A DNA stretch of 64,000 nt from Buddleja alternifolia (taxonomy: Eukaryota > Streptophyta > Magnoliopsida > Lamiales > Scrophulariaceae): NCBI GenBank assembly GCA_019426215.1, contig CM033394.1, forward strand, positions 16,760,195 to 16,824,194. Direction: 5' to 3'. The notes under the pieces were generated by a model. It had not been told where the DNA came from and searched no databases. It worked only from the letters and a program-made list of their open reading frames with translations. Each line of letters begins with the position of its first letter. Positions within the stretch are counted from its first letter, which is position 1. The translations under genes were made by a program, and so were the position numbers. Of the stretch, positions 55,617 to 64,000 are shown in pieces.

Positions 55617-56673
55617 AAACCACCTCGAGCCCTAACCTACTAACCCACTAAGCCAAAGTGGGCCAGGACATTCTAGAAAATAAAAACAACTAGACTATTA
55701 CAATGGGTTCCACCACAGCATACAAGTCTTCAAGTCTTGGCTTCGTCTTCTCGCTCCGTCTTCGATTACAAAGTCTATCATCTACTACTAATCTACTTGA
55801 CAGAAAAGTAAAAGCCAAACCGGCTATTTTTACAACTCTAGAATATTACTTACAATGAAAACTAGAAAAAATATAGACTAAGCTCGTGGTTCATCCCTAT
55901 CACATAAGCATGTCAAGCAACAAACATCTATATGCGATATCCAAAATTTACCCATCCTTCGTCTAAACAAAATTGTAAATTTCATCGGGATAACATCGAT
56001 TTCCAATTTCCAAAACCCTTTTCAGAAATTATAAGTTTTTAAACAAACAACTGGGGTCAGGTTCTTGGGTTACCCGACCTTTCGACATCAAAAATCGAGA
56101 AAAAAATTTCGATCCGATTCTGCCGACCACGCCTAGGCGCCAGCACACCCGCGCCTAGGCGCCGACCTGGCAGGGCCTAGGCGCTAACATGGCCACGCCT
56201 AGGCGCCGCCAGCAGAGGCAAGACCACCAGGTCTCGCCTGTCGGCGCCTGGGTGCCAGTCACCCCGCGCCCAGGCGCGGGTGATAGCACCTGTTGCTGTA
56301 CAAGATTTTTCCCTTTTTCAATCATGAGTGATTCATTCAGTTAATGATGGACGAATTCGATCCCACCTCGGGCCAGGTATAATCACTCGACAATTGAGCC
56401 TTCGGCCAGATCATCTCGCGACGTCCTACCACCGGTGATTCCAAAAGCATCCTTCATCATCCAAATAAATTCACCCACACCCAAGTTTCATTCTTTTCAA
56501 TTGACTTTTTCAAAACCAAATTCGTTTTTCACAAAAAACATTATAACAATCAAATATATCCCAATCAAAAAATCAATTATTCTAAACGACAGACATATTG
56601 TTAACATGAACCAATTTACATACGCGTAAATAAACATGCTTAACACATAATATAGCTAATCGAGCCAACCATT
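55617..56673 (-). other. Copia2 leader, PBS-proximal part, with CCTAGG palindromes
   Basis: Non-coding leader. At 56,120-56,290 a GC-rich island repeats CGCCTAGGCGCC-like palindromes at least five times (CACGCCTAGGCGCCAGC, GCGCCTAGGCGCCGAC, GGGCCTAGGCGCTAAC, CACGCCTAGGCGCCGCC, GCGCCCAGGCGCGGG). The rest is AT-rich without ORFs of interest. Confidence 0.75.
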
Positions 56674-56685
56674 GCTCTGATATCA
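56674..56685 (-). other. Copia2 primer-binding site
   Basis: Minus strand TGATATCAGAGC, one base past the LTR. It matches the initiator tRNA-Met complement TGGTATCAGAGC except for one base. Confidence 0.88.
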
Positions 56686-56686
56686 C

Positions 56687-58793
56687 TGTTGGGTTGGGTT
56701 CTATTCCACGGGTGCCTCGTGGCAGCGGAATTGAAAATTTAAACGTACAACCACCCGAAACAGGAATAATGGTGTGCTCGATTAAGCTATAGAGAAAGTT
56801 GCAAGAATTTTTACCTTTCGATTAAATTCTCACAGCAACCAATTTGACCTTTTCAACCCTGTGGTGCAATTCCACACGATTCCTTGGAGGAAATCGCCCG
56901 TCGATGATATCTCCGGTATTAGTGCTCCGAACAGCGCACCTCTAAGATGTATCCACAGCTCATTTAAGTCACCACCTACTTCGTTATTGGTGCTAGCCAA
57001 CAAAATAGGTCTAAGTCTAAAACCTAGGCTTGATTATGTGAAGGGATGGAATATGTGAATCGTTAAGTTCAAAACATGAACAAAACGATGTCTTGTTGGA
57101 ACAAGGGAAGGGGCGATTTTTGGCTTAAGGATGACAAGAAGATTTCTCTTATTTTCAGCAAGTGGTTCGAATTTTTCACTCCTTAGAAACTTAGGGTTTT
57201 TAGTCTTGCAATCACATATATATAAACATATATAATAGGAGTCCTACAGTCCTAATCCAATTGCAAGACTTGGAGTAGAAGAAAACCCTTTTCTTCTTCA
57301 CCAAGAATTCGACCCCCTCATCCTTTTGTGCTAAAAATCAGCCAACCTCTTTTATTTGGAGTCCGAGAATTAATTCTTGACTCCATATTTAATTATGGGC
57401 TAAACCCATCAATTAAATATTCCCTTATAATTAAAACCCGTTTAATTATATTTCCTTATTCCAATTGGCATATTTATTTAACTTGAGCCAAGCCCAACTA
57501 AATAAAATACTTGGACTCTACTAGGTCCATTAATTTAATTAATTCTACAAGATTAATTAAAATTGTCAAATTAATTGAATCGCCTCAATTAATTCATATT
57601 TCATATTAGGAAAGTACTAGACTTTCCTAATGTCCTCAATTTCCTCAAATTGACTAATCACATCATTTAAGCAGTGACTCTCACGAGTTAAGTGTGTGAC
57701 CCCTTAGGCTCGTATACTATCTAGTAGTAAGTACACTTTCTCAAAGTGCTAGTGTACTTTCCTAAAATAGAAAGTACTAGATTAAATCATTCCTTTGATT
57801 CAATCAAGCCTCGAATTAATCACCATATTAATTCTCGGCACTTACAAATCATGGTTACTGTCTAGCAACGAGCCACGAAGACCTAGACAAAGATGAAGAT
57901 AAAGATAGTCCTTTCATGATCTTGATCCTTGTATAAGTAAGATCCTTCCATCTAATCTCCCGATTGAATCTAGAGAAGTGGCTAAGGTCGAAGCTCTATT
58001 AATTTAATAACTATGTTTCCCAAATACAGTGAGATCGACTTTCGACTATCTAAACGAGGAAACCCTACGCCTTTTTAGATATCATACTTCGGCCGAAGAT
58101 TCCTAAAGTCGATTCACTATGTAAACATAGGAGATTCATTGACAAGACTAATGTCAGAGATAGATCCCTTCTTGATTCTCACGTGTCTTCATACACAATC
58201 AGCCCATGTCTGATTTTGCCCATTTGTGATGATCTAAGTAATTATGTAACAAACCAAGACATGTTCGATTATGTATAAGACATCCAATGGAACCTCAGGT
58301 TCTAAGGATTACTCTTATACTACAAGACCACTGGAAGTTCCAGATTCGACTGGGATTCCATTTAATGGAACTTCCATGGGGTTGTTCAGTATACCTATTC
58401 CCACAATTGGAACCCTCATATATGCATAGGCTTTCACCGTGCCAATATCTATGGAACGAGATACACTCTATCAAGAGTATGCATCATATAAACAAGTCTT
58501 TTGGATCTCATCGATATCCCTTCATCTCGACGAGCCCATTCACGACTTGGAACATTTGTTTAAGGATCACAGCCTTGGAGACATATTCCATTATGTCCAT
58601 TCCCGTTGCGCAATGATGTCCCAAAGCTGTGTGTGATCCTTTAGGATTTTATTCTAAGTTTAAGACCAAGCTATATACACGCATAAAGAATGCAAAAAGC
58701 TTAACTTTATTTATATGAAAAAGATCGTTTAGCTAGAGTTATTACTACATAGAATGGCGCCCAAAATTGGTGTGCCGGGTATAAACTGTAACA
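56687..58793 (-). repeat. Copia2 5' LTR
   Basis: 2107 bp, TGTTGGGTTGGG ... TATAAACTGTAACA on the plus strand. Partner of 36858-38958. Contains GAGCCTAAGGGGTCACACAC on the minus strand, shared with the LTR at 2332. Confidence 0.93.
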
Positions 58794-59110
58794 ATTCTAG
58801 CAGGCTCAATAGATGACAAACTCTCAATTTGAAGCCTTGTTTCTCTCAACCCTTCATAGAATTCCCCCATTGACCGTTGGAAGTCCCCATAAGTAAGTTT
58901 AGGTTTCGAAACAAGAACAAAGGTCTATATCTGATTCTGTAGTGGACTGACATCTGTTATCACCAGTGCTGTAGTTGGCACAGGCAATTCAACCATCGAT
59001 GATACATCCCAAGAACGCAGTGGAACTACTGATGGTTTCATATCTTGGATAGTGTTTCGTAACCAGATGATCTTTTCTTTTAGCGGTAAACTATGAAATT
59101 TTGCCGCCAT
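58794..59110 (-). pseudogene. leader ORF of the outer gypsy element, unknown product
   Basis: An ATG on the minus strand at 59110 opens MAAKFHSLPLKEKIIWLRNT and runs 62 codons to a stop at 58925. Readable sequence then continues (GDFQRSMGEFYEGLRETRLQ) up to the Copia2 insertion. It occupies the position of gag in the intact gypsy element but does not resemble that Gag. It may be a different N-terminal protein of this gypsy group or chance reading. Low certainty. Confidence 0.3.
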
Positions 59111-59186
59111 GTTGAGAATACTGAAAATTAAAGAAAAAGTAATTATTCTTGCAATTAAATCAAAAACTAAAAAAAAAAAAAAGCAA

Positions 59187-59205
59187 GTCCCCGGCAACGG
59201 TGCCA
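59187..59205 (-). other. primer-binding site of the outer gypsy element (tRNA-Asp)
   Basis: Minus strand TGGCACCGTTGCCGGGGAC. One base differs from the tRNA-Asp complement found in the young gypsy element. Lies 6 nt from the LTR, the same spacing as there. Confidence 0.88.
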
Positions 59206-59211
59206 AAAACT

Positions 59212-60502
59212 TGACAAGGTAGAACTCTACGTGTTTTTACAACAAGAGGACTGGTCGTGTGTAGTAATAAAGCGGACAATTAAGTCTAGGATGTCGAACC
59301 AACAGAGACTTGTATTTTAGTTTTATGAGACTTAATGCAAGAGTAAAATTGACTTTTTATTACAACTAAAGTAAGAAATATAATTAACTAAAACTTGAAT
59401 TTAATAAAGATAAAAAAAATGGTGATACAGGTGACTAAGACTCATACATTAGCACAGATTTATTTGTTCCATATATGATTGCTACTTCATCAAATTATTA
59501 GACTAAGATGTAATGATGGTAAATTTGTTAAGATTATTACCACGCTGATCCCTCGCTCATGATAACCTACACTAGATTGGTTGTAGCAATCTCTACTGCA
59601 TGCATTAAGAACTAGAATGTTCCTCAAATTTATTCAGATTTATCCCTCCAAATAAACTCAGCTAACAGCATCCGGAGTATGTACCTAGCATCAACAAACT
59701 TAGAAGATATTATGATTTCCTTTGCACCCTAATTTACTTTCTCCTGAATAGATAAAGTAGGCAATAATTCAACACATGGTAGCTAATCATATGAAGATGA
59801 TAAAAGCACAAAAATCATAACACATAACAATAATAGAATTAACTTGAATCAGCAACTATCAATATTATTCAAAATCAATCCGGCCTTTGCATGGTCTTAA
59901 TCTCATAAATTCGTTCATAACTATAAAAGAAAAGATACAACAAACTAGATAAATATTCATAGACAAATTTTATCTAAATCTAAGAACTCCCTTTTTGTAG
60001 AAGATGATCTTCTTTCTTCCTTCTTCTATGAAATCTTGATCCAAAAGTAACCAAGAAGAAAACTAAACTAAAACCTAATTAACGTGTTTCTCTACCTACT
60101 GAACTGCTGCTCTTTTTTCTGCTCATGCCTCTTGTAATTATAGTTGTAGTATTGGAAGAATCCTTTAAGGTTTAGAATTGGAAATTTTCAAAACTGTTCT
60201 GCCGACATCAACGTTCGAACGTTAGGCATCTCCTGAAGTTCGGGCGTTAGTGCATTTCACGTTCATGCGTAATTTCTCCTAGCGTTCGGGCTTTAATGCA
60301 CTCAACGTTCGAACATTAGGCTCTGCTTCCTTGGTTTTACACTGAATTTATGCCTTTCTGCATTATTTTCCTCAATTGTAAGAACTTATATCTGTACTCC
60401 AATATCAAACTTATTACATGCATTTGTGGCATAAATTAAGCATAATTGAGCTTAAACCATACGAAATCTTAGTACCAAATCACGTAAATCTCATCCCTAT
60501 CA
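59212..60502 (-). repeat. 5' LTR of the outer gypsy element
   Basis: TGACAAGGTAGAACTCTACG ... AATCTCATCCCTATCA on the plus strand, about 1291 bp. The start, the GGACTGGTCGTGTGTAGTAA stretch and the inner order resemble the young gypsy LTRs (CTAGTCGTGTGTAGTAATAA). Contains four TTCGAA-type repeats (60,209-60,320). The partner LTR is not in the window. Confidence 0.78.
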
Positions 60503-61358
60503 ATGACAAGATAGGTTTCATGTTAGACCCCAAAGATTATATAAGTTTATCTTTCTTAGAATATGTTTAAGCGTTTAACAAGCTATCGAGTTGTAATTTT
60601 TTAGACTACGCTTGTAATTTTTATCTTTGTAGATTTTAGACCAAGTATTGGACACTAAGTCGGTGATAGAATTCTAGGTGAGTTTGTCAGAGGTGAAGTT
60701 GAAGATCAACATCTGAAGTCAACCGAAGATGAAGATTTTGTCTTAAGCGACTGCCAATCGCTAAGGACATTTCAGGAGTTATAAATCAAGCGCTCAAAGC
60801 CATTAAGTGATCAAATGATCAGATTCACCTGAAAAAAGTCATTAAGGACTTAAATACAATCATCAACGGGCATTTATTCCCAACGAAAAATAAATTCAAA
60901 TGCATTAAAGGCTTGATAAGAGCATTAAATGTGATAAGGACGAATTGCATATGGAGCAAGCCACCATATTCCCTAAGACTATAAGTGTTTTAGAGTTCAA
61001 ACCTGCCACATCCAATCGGTGCAGCAGAATTTCAAGAATGTCAGAAAAAGGGACTATTCACTCGTTACGTGAGAGACACGCGCCTACATGTGTCCAACGG
61101 ACAAATCCCAATAAATGTCTATAAGTAGTGCCCTTCAGAAAACCCTAAAAACATACACATACACACAAGACTTAGGTCAAAACTTTGCTGAAATCATTCC
61201 AAGAAAAGCTTACAAAACTCCATATCTTTCAAGCTTTTCAAACATTCCAAAGACAATCACCAATATCTCAAACCTCTTCAAAGAAAAACCCTACTCTATT
61301 ATTGAGATATCCCAATTGATTTGAACTTCTCAAAATCAAACAAACCTCGTGACCAAAA
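60503..61358 (+). mobile_element. Copia3-family LTR fragment, both ends lost
   Basis: Starts at ATGACAAGATAGGTTTCATG, which is base 33 of the complete LTR (compare 27259), directly against the gypsy LTR end. It continues in order to CAAACAAACCTCGTGACC, where a Copia1-type LTR begins. No TSD can be assigned. Confidence 0.75.
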
Positions 61359-62835
61359 TGTTGGGGAAAAAACACCAAACGCAGCAGAAAATGGAATTTA
61401 AAATTTTTATGGTTTTTTCCCATAACCGATCAATCCCGAGGTTAATTCACACGTATGTAAGATAGGAATTTAACATAATTACCCATTGTCGCTAAGTGGT
61501 TGACAAATCCTACGAATTTGACTTCTCTAAATCTTCGCGAAAAACATCCGGTTGAAAGATGTTTGATCCAAGCAGTCCAAGTCTGCTGCCTCTAAATCGT
61601 CTCGCAGGAATAACTGGATGAAAAAAACCTTCCTCCTTCTTCTATAGTGGGCGACGGCTAGGAGAGAGAAAGGGGAGAGGAATTTTTCTTGTGGTGTTTG
61701 TAATACAACTGATGACATAGGCTTTTGACTAATGTGATATTTATATCACTTAAGTCATTGTTTTGGACTCAAACTAAGCCCATTAATTACTCCTAGTAGC
61801 CGCCCCTTTTAGGGCTTATTGTGCCACATGGTGTATTAATTTTGTGTTAAGTTTATTCTATTAATTAATTAATTAACTTAATCCAATTCATTAATTTAAC
61901 TAAATAATAGAATACTCATTTAATTAATTTTATTTCTCCAAGAAATATTATTAATTAAATACTAAATAAATTAACTTATTTCTTCAAATAATTAATTCTA
62001 TTTATTTAATTTTAAGTATCCAATACTTAAAGTCTTTCCACAAGAAATATTCCATTTTGCATCAAATTTTTCCTTTTTAAGCGTGACTCTTTAGGTTCAT
62101 CTATATTTGGCAATGGGAGGATTCCATTGAATATGGATCCCACCTAGTCAGTCAAGTGGTCCATATTTTAACCGAAATAAGATGAAATGATTAGATCATT
62201 ATTAACCTTTCCTTTGTAAATATCGTGTGAATATAAACTCTTCGTTTCTTTATCCCGATCAAGTGAGAATCATGATTTTTAGTCAAACTCACTAACTTGA
62301 TACTATGCTTTATTTATAACAAGCTCCGATCATTTAATGCTTTGGCCAAAGACTTTAGGATCTAGCTTACTTATAAATGCATAGGATAATTCTTTGTTCA
62401 CTTACGAGGGAACGAATCCCATCTTGGATATCAGTTAAGACTACTACTTGCCCATTAGATTGGAGTTCGAGATTGACCCCACCAAAGGGTGAATTGGGCC
62501 TAACTACTCTAATGACGAACCTAATGTCACAAGCATATCTTCAACTCAATTCCTCAAGTCTAAAGTTCAGACACACCTATTACAATTAATCAATTCTGTC
62601 ATTGACTGTCAAAGAGTGAAAACCCATGTGACAGAATCGATGCGAGTCATGTTTGAGTGCCACTCTCTCCATTAGTGCACATATGATATGAATCCTTCAC
62701 TACTTCCTAGTGATTGACAAACACCTTTCTCGTCAAAGATTCATATCATACAAGTCTTCATGATTTTCAACGCCCAATTGGAAATCATTAACTTGCAGAC
62801 TATTTTAGTACACAAGTATCAAGCCCCCTCTAGTG
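61359..62835 (-). mobile_element. Copia1-family LTR, truncated at its right end
   Basis: TGTTGGGGAAAAAACACC at the start, then co-linear with 16005-17645 as far as CCCCCTCTAGTG. The last about 170 bp of the LTR are missing. Orientation is the same as the Copia1 LTRs. The right edge is an abrupt junction with Copia3-type LTR sequence. Confidence 0.8.
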
Positions 62836-63828
62836 TCAGATTTCAGAGTTCAAAACCTGCTCATGTCCAATCGGAACCAGCAAAATTCAGGAATGTCAGA
62901 AAGGGACTGTTTAACACGCTGCGTGAGGTACACGTGCCCACATGTGTCCAATGGACAAATCCCAAGAAACCCTATAAATAATACCCTTCAGCAAACCCTA
63001 AATAGATATACACGTACATACACAAGAAAAAGGTTAACACTTTGCTGAAATTACTTGAGAGAAACGCTTACAAACTCTAGCCAAAACCCTTCAAGCTTTT
63101 CTTAATACATTCCAAAGACAGTTATAGATATCTCAAACCTCTTCATAAAAGAACCCTAAATTTCTATTGAGATATCCCAAGTTGTTTTAACTTTCCAACG
63201 TCAAACAAACCCGTGACAAAACCCTCAACACCTTTCATCTGAGTGAGAAAGTTTGTTGATTCTACAAGCAGCATTTCTGTGTAAGAGAAGCTTGTTGAAG
63301 AAGATCTCTATTGGAGCTGAAGTCTGTGTGATCAAGGAACTCAAGATCGTCTTCCCTTTCATTTATTTTGTAGAAGTCTCTGTGTGACTCTTCGATAATC
63401 AATCTAGTGAATTCCTCCAAGTGCATAGGAGAAGAAGGACGTAGCTGGGATTACATCACCCTGTGAACATTACAATATCTTGTGTTATTTACTATTTTAC
63501 TGCTTTACTTTACATTTGCATATTATATCTTGAAAAATCATTCAAAACAATTAAGCGACTAATTCAAGTTCATGAGAACGCTAAGCTATAAAATCATTTC
63601 CGTTGTGCTAACCCTGATTAAGTAATTGAAACATTACCCTACTTTGGTGATTGTTGAAATGACTAAGTATAAGTTAATTATTTCTAAGCGCCTGACCCAG
63701 CGCTAAGCTTTCCAAGCGTTCAAATTTTTTTTTAAGGTATACCAAACTTTTTGAAGTCGAAAAAGACTTCAGGGTCTATTCAACCCCCCCCCATTCTAGA
63801 CCCTTTCGTATGCCACTTGGGACCATCA
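62836..63828 (+). repeat. 5' LTR of Copia3, truncated at its left end
   Basis: Begins in the middle of the LTR (TCAGATTTCAGAGTTC, compare 21,498 and 61,005) and ends ACTTGGGACCATCA, followed by a primer-binding site. Its first about 380 bp repeat sequence already present at 60,990-61,358, so the two fragments overlap rather than being two halves of one LTR. A nine-C tract lies near 63,783. Confidence 0.8.
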
Positions 63829-63830
63829 AT

Positions 63831-63842
63831 TGGTATCAAAGC
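63831..63842 (+). other. Copia3 primer-binding site
   Basis: TGGTATCAAAGC, two bases past the LTR. Initiator tRNA-Met type with one difference, identical to that of Copia1. Confidence 0.88.
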
Positions 63843-63938
63843 AGCTGAAGTAGAAACTTAACCGTTTCCAAGCGTAACTATTTGTTTAGATCCATTTTTT
63901 TAAAATATAGTCGCTTTATTTCTTTTAAAACTCATATC

Positions 63939-64000
63939 ATGGCTTTTAACAAGATGCCTAAGTTGGTTGAATCAAATTATGACTCATGAAAACTTAGAGC
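63939..64000 (+). pseudogene. Copia3 gag start, cut by window end
   Basis: ATG at 63939 reads MAFNKMPKLVESNYDS, then TGA at 63987 where copia Gag proteins normally have tryptophan (..NYDSW..), then KLR. A single TGG to TGA change explains it. The element continues beyond the window. Its LTR family is the source of the solo LTRs at 20984 and 27259, so the missing sequence would show what the parent element encodes. Confidence 0.7.

Larger units (their letters stand above)
36858..58793 (-). mobile_element. Copia2, Ty1/copia element carrying two nested insertion groups
   Basis: LTRs at 36858-38958 and 56687-58793, both starting TGTTGGGTTGGGTTCTATTC. Perfect TSD ATTCT at 36853-36857 and 58794-58798. 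Internal order on the minus strand: primer-binding site, 1.8-kb leader, gag, protease, integrase, RT, RNase H, polypurine tract. The span is 21.9 kb because of a gypsy solo LTR with a nested gypsy element (41760-51692) and a solo copia LTR (53474-55616). Without these it is about 9.9 kb. gag is intact; pol has stops and a frameshift. Confidence 0.92.
14168..60502 (-). mobile_element. outer non-autonomous Ty3/gypsy element, split by three nested insertions
   Basis: The pieces, read on the minus strand, are: 5' LTR 59212-60502, PBS 59187-59205, leader ORF 58794-59110, spacer and protease remnant 35391-36857, spacer 26587-27258, plant-transposon-domain ORF 26586-26356 plus 16004-14961, and a 3' spacer 14168-14960. 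The 3' spacer aligns with the corresponding spacer of the intact gypsy element (14221-14460 with 46600-46850). Each break coincides with a precise TSD-flanked insertion, which is the reason for treating the pieces as one element. The 3' LTR is not in the window, and the gypsy sequence stops at the copia LTR end at 14167. No RT, RNase H or integrase was found. Confidence 0.6.

Noticed and set aside
56435..56629. 64-aa plus-strand ORF
   Set aside because: In the AT-rich Copia2 leader with no coding features.

Overview
This is nuclear DNA of a flowering plant. It is AT-rich, intron-like sequence is common, and about three quarters of it is LTR retrotransposons. The retrotransposons use plant primer sites: initiator tRNA-Met for the copia elements and tRNA-Asp for the gypsy elements. 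There is also a CACTA transposon end, and no bacterial or organellar gene organisation. A eudicot is likely, but I cannot name the species. There are no rRNA or tRNA genes and no CRISPR array.

Left part (1-14,167). Positions 1-2,031 are the end of a CACTA (En/Spm) transposon inserted in the RNase H region of a plus-strand copia element. That element's polypurine tract and 3' LTR follow at 2,311-3,660. From about 3,665 to 10,450 lies the only candidate host locus. It is a decayed array of exon-like and promoter-like blocks repeated in a conserved order, with a few exons still showing coding constraint. I do not recognise the protein. AT-rich sequence with a MITE candidate follows, then the 3' part of another plus-strand copia LTR (13,376-14,167).

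Centre and right (14,168-60,502). This is one minus-strand non-autonomous Ty3/gypsy element. It has its 5' LTR at 59,212-60,502, a protease remnant, and an ORF with the 'putative plant transposon protein' domain. It has been opened by three independent insertions, each of which carries further insertions. (a) Copia1, 16,005-26,355, with a solo LTR inside its gag gene. (b) A solo LTR, 27,259-35,385, containing a pol-less LTR element at 27,432-34,037. (c) Copia2, 36,858-58,793, carrying a solo LTR at 53,474-55,616 and a gypsy solo LTR at 41,760-51,692. A young, nearly intact gypsy element (43,747-51,684) sits inside that gypsy solo LTR. All eight nested insertions have a readable 5-bp target-site duplication, seven of them perfect, so the order of events can be read directly.

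Right edge (60,503-64,000). This is a patchwork of truncated LTRs, then the 5' LTR, primer-binding site and first gag codons of another plus-strand copia element (Copia3). Its LTR family also supplied the two copia-type solo LTRs at 20,984 and 27,259.

Almost every coding region is broken. The least damaged are the Copia2 gag and the gag-protease ORF of the young gypsy element, which lacks RT, RNase H and integrase and must depend on enzymes supplied in trans. Points worth following up are the 88-aa spliced ORF and the conserved terminal exon in the left locus, two large inverted repeats able to form dsRNA, and arrays of short palindromes in unrelated elements.
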